From JACCYJ01 sp038198775 (lineage in GTDB: Bacteria > Actinomycetota > Actinomycetes > Propionibacteriales > Nocardioidaceae), in the NCBI GenBank assembly GCA_038198775.1, contig JBBPZV010000042.1, positions 1 through 6,717 on the forward strand: 6,717 nt of DNA, written 5' to 3'. The translations under genes and the position numbers were made by a program. Below the pieces are notes generated by a model. It made no database searches and had not been told where the DNA came from. It was given only the letters and a program-made list of their open reading frames with translations. This document shows positions 1 to 5,739 of the stretch, piece by piece; the stretch's first letter is position 1, and the number at the start of each line of letters is the position of its first letter.

Positions 1-211
1 CGTCGTCGCCGCCGGTGAGCAGCCGGGTGCCGTCGGGGGACCAGGCCACCGACCCCACCCCGCCGGCGTGGCCGGTGAGCTGGTGCAGGGGCTCGGCGGT
101 GGCGGCGTCCCAGACCCGCACCGTGCCGTCGTAGCCGCCGGTGAGCAGCCGGGTGCCGTCGGGGGACCAGGCCACCGACCCCACCCCGCCGGGGTGGCCG
201 GTGAGTGGACG
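1..211 (-). repeat. Near-identical tandem WD40 repeat DNA, 126-bp period
   Basis: Bases 1 to about 78 recur at 127 to about 204. I see only two differences over that stretch: base 7 against 133, and base 67 against 193. The period of 126 bp equals 42 codons, one WD40 blade. The array continues beyond the window edge, so the number of blades is unknown. Confidence 0.9.
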
Positions 212-2977
212 CAACGGCGAGGCGCCGTGCAGAGCGCACCGGCCACCTGTCGGCAGCGGGGCGACCAGCAGCCCGTCGGCGGGCTGCGGCGCCGGGGTGC
301 AGCGCAGGATCTGCGTCCGGTAGGTCTCGGTGAGGGTGATGTTGGTGTCGTCGATCGCGCACTTCCGCAGGATGGTCCCGATCGCCCGGGCGCCGGCGAG
401 CCGCGCCGAGATCAGGTGCGAGTCGTGCAGCTCCGCGGTGGTCAGGTCGGCACCACTCAGGTCGGCCCTGTTCAGATCCACCCCGTGGAACCGCGCGCGG
501 CGCAGATCCGCCCCCGCCAGATCGGCCCCGACCATCGACAGCCGGTCTCCGTCCGCCGTGCCGATGACCCATCCGGCCAGGCGCGCACCCGCCAGCCGAA
601 CCCCGGCCAGGGACTGGTGGGGATGGCCGTGGTCGGCCGCCCGCAGGGCGTAGGCGAGAGCGAGCTCGGAGGCCTGCGGCACGTACCGGCGGCGGGTCAG
701 GTCCAGCCCGGCCAGCGTCGCGGACCGGTGCTCGGCTGTCGACCCGGCGATCGCCTGGCCGAGGAAGTCCAGTGTCTCCGGGCTGGGCACCGGCATCGCG
801 AGCGCGTCGAGCCCTCGGCCTGCGACGGAGGTGGCCTCGTGCAGGGCTCGTTGCAGGTATCGGGCCAGGAAATACTCGGCCAGCGAGCGGTGGCCGAAGA
901 CGAAGGTGTCGCCGTCGCGGGAGAGGAAGGTGGCGGTCCGGAAATCGGCCTTCCACAGGTCGGGCACCCGCTCGCGGTAGTGACGCTGCAGGTCTGGTCG
1001 GTGGGCGAGCATGTCGAGGAGCCAGTCGTCGACCTCCGCCGCCCCCCAGGAGTTCCGCCCGGACCGCCACAACCCGGCCGCGATCTCCTCCATCAGCAGG
1101 TGCTTGTGCTCGGGGGTCAGGGTGTGCTTGCCGCTGTCGCGCGACAGCCAGCGCTCGACGACCTCGCCGTACAGGTCGACCGAGCGCAGCGTGCGGCCGG
1201 TCAGCTTGGCCGTCTCGATGAACTCCACCTGGTCGGCGATGAGCCGCAGCGTCAATGGTCGGCGCGCGAGGTCGGGCAGGTCGTGCACGGCGGCGACGGT
1301 GGCGAGGAACCCGTCCACCCAGTCCGCGTCGCGATCCAGGTTAGCGGCCAGGTACTCCCGCACCTGCTCCTCGCGGAAGGGGAGCATCAGCAGCGCCAGG
1401 TAGTCCTCGCCCCGCAGGCCGTGGAGGCCCTCGCCCGTGAAGAAGGTGATCTGCTCGCGGATCGTCCGGAAGTACTGTGTGCGGCAGGTGAGCAGCATCC
1501 TGGCGCCCGAGCTCTCGCCGACCGCCCGCCAGAGCTGCCGGGTGAACAGCTGCTGGTCGTGTGGGCTCAGGTGCACGAGCACCTCGTCGAGCCCGTCGAA
1601 CACCACCACTGCGTCGCCCTGGCCCAGCCGTCGGCGGACGACGTCGGCGGTGAGGCGGTCAGGTGGGACGCCTGCGGGTCGGCCGGCGTCGAGCATGCCG
1701 TCCAGGATGTGGTCGAGCGTCATCGCCTCGGCCAGGCCGTTGATCCGGACGTCGCGCAGGTCGAACAGGATCGGCAACGGGCAGGCGGTGCCGCGGGCCC
1801 GCCGGTTGAGCAGCTTTTGGGTGAACAGCTTCGCGGTGGTGGTCTTGCCCATGCCGACGTCGCCGAGCAGCGCGCAGAGCCGGGGCGCCCCCGGCTCCTT
1901 CGCCGTTGCCCAGTCCACCAGCCGGGTGACGGCGGGCAGCGCGGGGCCCGCCGTCGGGCCCGAGCGGTCCAGCCGGGACTCCCGCAGCGAGGTCTCGGTC
2001 GACTCGGCCTCGATCAGGACCGCGCTATCCTCGGACCGCCTGCTCCGCGCTACGCTCGTGGACCACGCCGTGAGGGGGTCGTCCACCGCCCGGTCCGCGG
2101 TCGTGATGGGCGGTGGCCGGAGCGCGATCTTGATCTCATCGAGCACGTGGTCGACGTAGCGCCTGCGGTGGTCGGTGCGGGTCAGCTCGTCCCAGGGCTC
2201 GTCCCGGCGCCGGACGTCGTGGCGGTGCAGCGGACCGAGGTCCAGCGGGCCGTCCGGAAGTCCGCTGAACGTGAACGCGACGACCCGGCCGGGCGAGGCC
2301 AGCGCCCGTCGACGCTCCGCGGCGTCCACCAGGTACGCGGGGCTCACCAGGACCAGCCGGACGTCGGCCTGCGAGCACAGCCGGTCGCGTGCCGCCTCGG
2401 GATTCTCGCCCAGCCCGACCGAGCTGGGATCGGCCAGCTCCCAGGACCGCTCGCCGTCCGCTGCCAGGGCCTCGCGCAGCTGCCGCAACAGCGTGTCCAC
2501 CTTCCGCCCTGTGGCGCCGGTCGTCGGGGGGACGCTGACGTACACCCGCGTTCGGCGGGACCGCCCGAGCTCGGCGACCTCCGGGGCCACCGGGTGATCG
2601 ATCCCGGTCCGCGCGGCTGCCTCGCCGGTGAAGGAGGCGATGCCCTCGTCGACGAGATCACCGCCGGTGAACCAGCCGTGACGCTGGTCAGGAGGAGCCT
2701 TGCGGACATCCAGCTCGAGCCGGAGATCGACGCCTTCCTCGGCCGCCGCCTGGTTCACCCGTTTGCGGAAGTCCTGGAAGGCGTCCTGGCTGCGGGCATC
2801 GTCGCCCGCCGGGAACTCGGCGGCCTCGAGGGCGGTACGGAGCAGGAACCGGCCGTCGTCGGCCACCGTGTCGAGGATGGCCGTCAGTCGGGCCGACTGC
2901 AGCGCGGTCAGCGACGACCGTGCCTGCAGCACGGCGACATGGTGGGCGATCTCATCGCGGAGCAGTCGGGCCCTCAC
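1..2977 (-). CDS. NACHT NTPase with N-terminal TIR-like domain, pentapeptide repeats and WD40 repeats (NLR-like; 3' end outside window)
   Basis: Reading is open from GTG at 2977 to the window edge (992 codons seen). Residues 1-140 are a mostly helical region I cannot name. Residues 145-255 read as a TIR-like fold (VYVSV strand, then LVLVSPAYL), but the position matching the catalytic Glu is Ala225. The NACHT domain has Walker A GDVGMGKTT at 372-380, Walker B VVVFDGLDE at 457-465, a CRTQYF sensor-like motif at 498-503, and the STAND/NACHT signature FGHRSLAEYFLARYL at 694-708. Pentapeptide repeats (GADLAGADL, NRADLSGADL) span about 790-869. WD40 repeats start near 925, with SPDGTRLLTGG and VRVWD motifs and a 42-residue period. 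The family is ATP-dependent and oligomerises on sensing a trigger; bacterial NACHT proteins are known antiphage proteins. The start overlaps the stop of the TIR gene upstream, so the two are probably translationally coupled. The antiphage role is inference; the domain calls are firm. Confidence 0.93.
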   Translation of the reverse strand, partial: MRARLLRDEIAHHVAVLQARSSLTALQSARLTAILDTVADDGRFLLRTALEAAEFPAGDDARSQDAFQDFRKRVNQAAAEEGVDLRLELDVRKAPPDQRHGWFTGGDLVDEGIASFTGEAAARTGIDHPVAPEVAELGRSRRTRVYVSVPPTTGATGRKVDTLLRQLREALAADGERSWELADPSSVGLGENPEAARDRLCSQADVRLVLVSPAYLVDAAERRRALASPGRVVAFTFSGLPDGPLDLGPLHRHDVRRRDEPWDELTRTDHRRRYVDHVLDEIKIALRPPPITTADRAVDDPLTAWSTSVARSRRSEDSAVLIEAESTETSLRESRLDRSGPTAGPALPAVTRLVDWATAKEPGAPRLCALLGDVGMGKTTTAKLFTQKLLNRRARGTACPLPILFDLRDVRINGLAEAMTLDHILDGMLDAGRPAGVPPDRLTADVVRRRLGQGDAVVVFDGLDEVLVHLSPHDQQLFTRQLWRAVGESSGARMLLTCRTQYFRTIREQITFFTGEGLHGLRGEDYLALLMLPFREEQVREYLAANLDRDADWVDGFLATVAAVHDLPDLARRPLTLRLIADQVEFIETAKLTGRTLRSVDLYGEVVERWLSRDSGKHTLTPEHKHLLMEEIAAGLWRSGRNSWGAAEVDDWLLDMLAHRPDLQRHYRERVPDLWKADFRTATFLSRDGDTFVFGHRSLAEYFLARYLQRALHEATSVAGRGLDALAMPVPSPETLDFLGQAIAGSTAEHRSATLAGLDLTRRRYVPQASELALAYALRAADHGHPHQSLAGVRLAGARLAGWVIGTADGDRLSMVGADLAGADLRRARFHGVDLNRADLSGADLTTAELHDSHLISARLAGARAIGTILRKCAIDDTNITLTETYRTQILRCTPAPQPADGLLVAPLPTGGRCALHGASPLRPLTGHPGGVGSVAWSPDGTRLLTGGYDGTVRVWDAATAEPLHQLTGHAGGVGSVAWSPDGTRLLTGGDD
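372..610 (-). repeat. Pentapeptide-repeat coding segment
   Basis: This stretch encodes consecutive A(D/R/E)L-type five-residue units (about residues 790-869 of the NACHT protein), including GADLAGADL and NRADLSGADL. The family forms a right-handed quadrilateral beta helix. Here it lies between the NACHT helical region and the WD40 propeller. Confidence 0.85.
2974..2977 (-). other. GTGA stop/start overlap of the TIR and NACHT genes
   Basis: On the minus strand the GTG start of the NACHT gene (2977-2975) shares two bases with the TGA stop of the TIR gene (2976-2974). There is no strong Shine-Dalgarno sequence before it, so the downstream gene probably depends on reinitiation by ribosomes finishing the TIR gene. 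Confidence 0.85.
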
Positions 2978-3468
2978 AGCGCGCGGTATCCGTTCCCGCC
3001 GACGCCGCGCCGCCGGATCGCGGTCGCCAGGTCGTTGGCGAAGCGGGTGCGCCGGGCGCCGGACAGCTCGGAGAAACTCCGGTCGTCCTGCGTGAACACG
3101 ACCTGGCGCTCGACGCCACCCAGGTTGTGCTCCGGACCGAACGACGGCAGCGGGCTCAGCGCAACCGGCAACGGCTTTTTGTCGGCGCAGGGACCCGCGA
3201 ACCGCGGCAGCTCGTGGCGCCGGATGAAGGGTCGACCGAAGTAGCGGGTGCTGAGCAGGAGCAGGCCGTAGTCGGCTTCGTCCAGCCGGTCGACGACACC
3301 GGGGATCAGCTCCTCCCCGCAGGTGAGATGACTGTCCTCCCACCACTCGACGTTCAGGTCTGTGAAGACGGCGAGCGCGGGGAGCAGGTCGCGCAGCAAC
3401 GCCTCCTTCAGTGCCCTGTCCTGACGGCACCAGCTCAGGAAGATCCGCGCTCGCACCGCCGCCTCCAT
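2974..3468 (-). CDS. Stand-alone TIR domain protein, putative NADase effector or signalling partner of the NACHT protein
   Basis: The protein has 164 residues and is almost all TIR domain. Visible landmarks are RIFLSWCRQD (8-17, first strand and loop), VEWWEDSHLTCGEEL (40-54), ADYGLLLLSTRYFG (65-78) and FIRRHELPRF (81-90). Glu86 sits where TIR NADases carry their catalytic glutamate. No signal peptide or membrane segment is visible, so it should be cytosolic. I chose ATG 3468 because the reading frame continues upstream to an ATG at 3624, but those 52 codons have only about 30 G/C third positions, unlike the TIR part, and match no TIR structure. A GGGAG lies only one base before ATG 3468, so the ribosome site is poor. 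The TGA stop overlaps the GTG of the NACHT gene. Bacterial TIR proteins cleave NAD+ or make cyclic ADP-ribose signals during phage defence; that activity here is inferred. Confidence 0.9.
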   Translation of the reverse strand: MEAAVRARIFLSWCRQDRALKEALLRDLLPALAVFTDLNVEWWEDSHLTCGEELIPGVVDRLDEADYGLLLLSTRYFGRPFIRRHELPRFAGPCADKKPLPVALSPLPSFGPEHNLGGVERQVVFTQDDRSFSELSGARRTRFANDLATAIRRRGVGGNGYRAL

Positions 3469-3479
3469 GCTCCCGGAAA

Positions 3480-3500
3480 ACCCCGGATCACACCCGGGGT
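3480..3500. promoter_or_regulatory. Inverted repeat just upstream of the TIR start
   Basis: A 7-bp perfect inverted repeat (ACCCCGG at 3480-3486, CCGGGGT at 3494-3500) has a 7-nt spacer and lies 12 bases before ATG 3468. On the minus strand it is followed by TTT, so it could be an operator, an attenuator hairpin, or a stem affecting translation. I saw no clear -35/-10 pair nearby. Confidence 0.35.
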
Positions 3501-3969
3501 CAGTACAGCATGACACAACTCGCCAGCGAGCCCGCAGCACCCTGACACCTGCGCTCGCTTGCCACCCCGCACGCTCGTAACCCAGTTGAAGATCAACAAT
3601 GGCGCTAACGGCTGCACCGATCATCCTCGACCCCGGTCCCGTGCTGGTGCCCTGCCGGATTCGATTGTGTCGAGTTCGCGTCGCTCAGTCGTGTTGGGTG
3701 GCGGGTTCTTGGTTGCTCGTCGGCATCCCAACGACGTCAAGATCCACACGCCTGGCGCGACGGCAAGTCGATGCTCGGGCGGCACACCGCAGCGCGGCGA
3801 GCACTGCAGCTTGATCACGGAAAGTGCGCCGCCGGCCGCTCGCCCCAGCGCGCTCTGGGACCGGGCCGCGCCCTACGCGCCCGCGTTCACCATCACCGCC
3901 AGCATCACCGCACAGCCACTCTCACTGCCGGGGCGCTCCACCTCAGCCGCATCGGACAGCGTCGCTACC

Positions 3970-4034
3970 CACTGCCATCCTCGTGCGGCAATCACTGACA
4001 TCTCGTGCGGTTTCCCACTGACGAGCCCGTGCGG
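3970..4034. repeat. Degenerate 23-bp tandem repeat, three units
   Basis: Units at 3970-3988, 3993-4010 and 4016-4034 share the pattern CACTG, a variable centre, and CGTGCGG. They are spaced 23 bp from start to start. The short linkers between units differ. No coding role is evident. Confidence 0.6.
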
Positions 4035-4119
4035 CTCCACAGTCACGCCAGCGCGCCCGGGTGCCTCCACCCCCGATCTCCCGAGCCGCGCTTCCCGCGA
4101 TGCCGTCACGCTCCCCTGA

Positions 4120-4191
4120 CCACTGCCATTTCCCCCGCGCGAGCCACTGCCACTTCCCCCGCGCGAGCCACTGCCACTTTCGCCGCGCTCC
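4120..4191. repeat. 24-bp minisatellite, three copies
   Basis: Three tandem copies start at 4120, 4144 and 4168. The unit begins CCACTGCCACTT and ends CCCCCGCGCGAG. Copy 2 differs from copy 1 by one base, and copy 3 diverges over its second half. The CACTG start resembles that of the 23-bp repeat 85 bp to the left, so both may be remnants of one repeat family. Spacers are not unique, so this is not a CRISPR array. Confidence 0.8.
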
Positions 4192-4282
4192 ACACCGGCC
4201 CCCCGCGCCGCCGAGCCACTACTTCAAGATCCAGACCGGGCCAGGCAACGGCAGACGCCTATGCATTAGATTAATGATCTTG

Positions 4283-4300
4283 GTTTCGTTCTGACGAAAC
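4283..4300. promoter_or_regulatory. 18-bp palindrome, possible repressor operator
   Basis: GTTTCGT at 4283-4289 and ACGAAAC at 4294-4300 are perfect inverted 7-mers around a 4-nt centre, in a locally AT-rich spot. The size and symmetry resemble operators of dimeric repressors such as TetR-family proteins. No such regulator is encoded in the window. A smaller inverted repeat, CATTA and TAATG at 4264-4276, lies next to it. Confidence 0.35.
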
Positions 4301-4458
4301 GCCGGGCGGTACAGGTGCTCGTGACGGTGTGCCGGCGTCGAGCTGGCGCTGGCGGCGCCACCCTGGATGTGGGTGCGGACCACGCCGCGATGTTCCCGCC
4401 CGGCTGCGCCCCCCGGGCGGCGAGGAGGGACGTCCCGTGCCCGACGGCGCCACCCCCG

Positions 4459-4490
4459 CCCCCCCTCCTCCCCCGTGCGACGAGGGGGGG
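4459..4490. repeat. Strong GC hairpin
   Basis: CCCCCCCTC (4459-4467) and GAGGGGGGG (4482-4490) are perfect 9-bp inverted arms with a 14-nt loop. No T-run follows on the plus strand and no A-run precedes it, so it is not a classical intrinsic terminator. Confidence 0.5.
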
Positions 4491-4534
4491 TCCGCTCCGC
4501 CCGCCAACCGCGGGCAGCACACCGAGCCTCTTCT

Positions 4535-4608
4535 ATTACGTAGTGTTAAGTTTATAACGTAATGATACGATACGTGCCACTAAACGTATTGACGTAACCA
4601 AACGTAAC
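4535..4608. promoter_or_regulatory. AT-rich patch with six ACGT-centred boxes
   Basis: ACGT cores occur at 4538, 4557, 4572, 4584, 4592 and 4602. Most are in an AACGTAA or AACGTAT context, within a stretch far richer in A+T than its surroundings. Clustered short boxes in an AT-rich island suggest binding sites for a regulator, iterons, or a promoter region. I find no convincing gene on either side to assign it to, and no good -35/-10 pair. Confidence 0.45.
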
Positions 4609-4612
4609 GGTG

Positions 4613-5170
4613 AGGGCCGAGCACCAGCGGCTCGTCGAGCAGGCCGCCGGGCGCCGAGCACGTGGGCTTCTCGCCTGTCGGAAGTGCCGAGCGTGTGTGC
4701 AGTGAAGAGCGCGCCCCGGGCGAGCGCGTGGACTCGCACCCCGGACCAGAACACCAGGCCGTTCGATCCGAACCGAGGACCCTCGGGCCCGCACCCCGAA
4801 CCAGTCGCCGAGCCGCTGGTACGGAGAGCGGGACAAACCGGGGCAGGCAGAACGCCAGGATCGGGGCGGCGCGGTCCGACGGGTGCAGGGAGTTGCCGGT
4901 GCCGTTGGGCGGTGGGATGTCGTGGCGCGGTTAGACGTGTCGTGGAGGTAGCTGTCACCAGCCGCAAACGAGCGGTGGACGCGGTCAGCCCTTGCCGTCG
5001 CTGGCTGCGAGGAGGAGGGGCACGATCACGTCGCTGATCGGGGCGGGATCCGTGCCGGGCGCCGAGGCGACGCACGACGTTGTTGCGGGTGGGGGTCTTC
5101 CGCGACGTTGTCCTGCACGGCCGCCGACCCCGGGGTCTCGCCTCCCTGGGGCCGGTGGTGGCACCGCGCG
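4613..5170. other. Gene-less stretch between the AT-rich patch and the transposon debris
   Basis: I see no supportable gene. The frames that are open lack motifs and plausible starts. Small inverted repeats occur, such as GTTCG/CGAAC at 4761-4773 and CCGAGG/CCTCGG at 4773-4786. The minus-strand frame ending at 4985 has a regular GC-rich codon pattern over its last 25 or so codons and could be the tail of a decayed gene, but I cannot identify it. Confidence 0.5.
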
Positions 5171-5175
5171 GAGCA

Positions 5176-5215
5176 CATGAAGTGCCGTCTACGTGATAGG
5201 CATCAGCACTTCATG
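5176..5215. repeat. Inverted pair of GAAGTGC boxes (left pair)
   Basis: CATGAAGTGC at 5176-5185 and its exact reverse complement at 5206-5215 flank 20 bases. The inner flanks make the two boxes GAAGTGCCG and GAAGTGCTG when read on their own strands. This is the left half of a four-box array upstream of a Tn3-type transposase N-terminus. Confidence 0.75.
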
Positions 5216-5272
5216 GGGCCGTCTCCCCGATGATGCGGGTATCGGGCCCGGTTCAGTCTCGTTTGACCGGTC

Positions 5273-5304
5273 GAAGTGCCGCCACCAAGCGAACCCAGCA
5301 CTTC
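5273..5304. repeat. Inverted pair of GAAGTGC boxes (right pair)
   Basis: GAAGTGC at 5273-5279 and GCACTTC at 5298-5304 flank 18 bases. As in the left pair, one box reads GAAGTGCCG and the other GAAGTGCTG. It ends 54 bases before the presumed transposase start at 5359, a position that suits a resolution site or an operator of a Tn3-family element. Confidence 0.7.
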
Positions 5305-5358
5305 TTGGGATCGGCGGTGGACCGCACCGGGGAATCCCGACCAGCGAGAGGCCCTCCT

Positions 5359-5421
5359 GTGCGATGTCGGCTTGGCGATGACGAGCTGATCGAACACTGG
5401 ACGCTGGTCGGTTCGGAGCTC
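5359..5421 (+). pseudogene. N-terminal fragment of a Tn3-family transposase
   Basis: The frame from GTG 5359 encodes GDDELIEHWTLVGSEL, which I recognise as the opening of the N-terminal DUF4158 region of actinobacterial Tn3-family TnpA proteins. Only about 21 codons of a protein that is normally near 1,000 residues remain. A purine-rich AGAGG lies 8 bases before GTG. An ATG at 5364 is in another frame and soon meets a stop. After the GAGCTC palindrome at 5416-5421 the sequence switches to the reverse complement of the same family's DDE domain, so the fragment is dead. The identification rests on recalled family sequence and not on a search. Confidence 0.7.
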
Positions 5422-5700
5422 GAGCAGGCCCTGGATCAGATACACCGCCTCCCAGACTCCGACCGGAATGAACTTGGAGAACAACGCGATGTAGGTGTCG
5501 GAGATGTAGTAGTACCCGATCCCACCGGTCCCCCCGTATCGGATTGAGGTCTCGGCCAGCAGGTTGTCGATGAAGGTGTCCACCTGGGTGCCGTCGGCGG
5601 CCACCACCGACCCGTCACCCCACACCCTGATCAGGTCCAGCTCCATGAACGCGTTCACGATGTCGGCGATGGCCTTGTTCAGCTTGTCCACCGTCACGTG
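5422..5700 (-). pseudogene. Internal fragment of a Tn3-family transposase catalytic domain
   Basis: Reading leftward, this fragment encodes motifs of the Tn3-family TnpA DDE domain: IADIVNAFMELDLI, VWGDGSVVAADGTQ (with a likely catalytic Asp in the ADGTQ motif), SIRYGGTGGI, YYISDTYIALFSKFIP and GVWEAVYLIQGLL. In intact proteins this continues into a region with the second catalytic Asp (HAD-Q-G type). Here homology stops after GLL at 5422, where it meets the opposite-strand N-terminal fragment. About 93 codons of the domain remain, so it cannot be active. The frame stays open to 5203, but that tail looks like chance reading through the box array. The 5' end is fused in frame to an IS1380-type transposase start. 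Confidence 0.88.
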
Positions 5701-5739
5701 CCGGCGTGCGGCCCGACGACCACACCCCTCCTTCGCCGG

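Larger units (their letters stand above)
3501..4262. other. Gene-less stretch upstream of the TIR operon
   Basis: No open frame here shows a recognisable domain, a credible start with ribosome site, and consistent GC-rich third positions. Frames on both strands are rich in Arg, Ser, Pro and Ala, as expected from random GC-rich DNA. The stretch should hold the promoter of the minus-strand TIR-NACHT operon in its left part. Further right are short repeats, listed separately. The similar 16-mers at 3734-3749 and 4221-4236 (14 of 16 bases equal, both containing TCAAGATCCA) are direct repeats of unknown meaning. Confidence 0.6.

Noticed and set aside
68..3244. A 1,058-codon plus-strand open frame
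   Set aside because: It lies antisense to the TIR and NACHT genes, is low-complexity and rich in Gly, Arg, Gln and Val, and shows no domain. The opposite strand has clear NACHT, TIR, pentapeptide and WD40 motifs.
2974..3624. Longer TIR protein starting at ATG 3624
   Set aside because: The extra 52 codons have poor GC-rich third positions (about 30 of 52) and show no TIR-related motif. The domain begins right after ATG 3468.
3559..4119. A 186-codon plus-strand open frame
   Set aside because: No recognisable motif, runs of Ser/Arg/Pro/Ala, and no ribosome site. It also spans the 23-bp repeats, so it is probably chance in GC-rich DNA.
3970..4191. Possible CRISPR array
   Set aside because: Repeats are 23-24 bp tandem units without unique spacers of 30-40 bp, and there are no cas genes.
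3873..4193. Minus-strand frame of 106 codons beginning with Gly/Ser repeats
   Set aside because: Its repetitive start is simply the 24-bp minisatellite. The rest has no domain or ribosome site that I can support.
4745..4790. Possible tRNA T-arm (GTTCGATCC-like sequence)
   Set aside because: The GTTCG/CGAAC palindrome mimics a T-loop, but no acceptor stem, anticodon arm or D-arm can be drawn around it.
4536..5075. A 179-codon minus-strand frame
   Set aside because: It is Arg/Pro-rich, has no motif, and runs into the AT-rich box cluster. A second overlapping frame is equally open.
4985..5176. Minus-strand frame ending SDVIVPLLLAASDGKG
   Set aside because: The last 25 or so codons look gene-like in base use, but I cannot identify a family. 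The upstream part looks random, so it is noted only as a possible remnant.
5203..5421. C-terminal part of the chimeric transposase frame
   Set aside because: Beyond the Tn3 match the frame reads antisense through the N-terminal Tn3 fragment and the box array, so it is not real protein homology.
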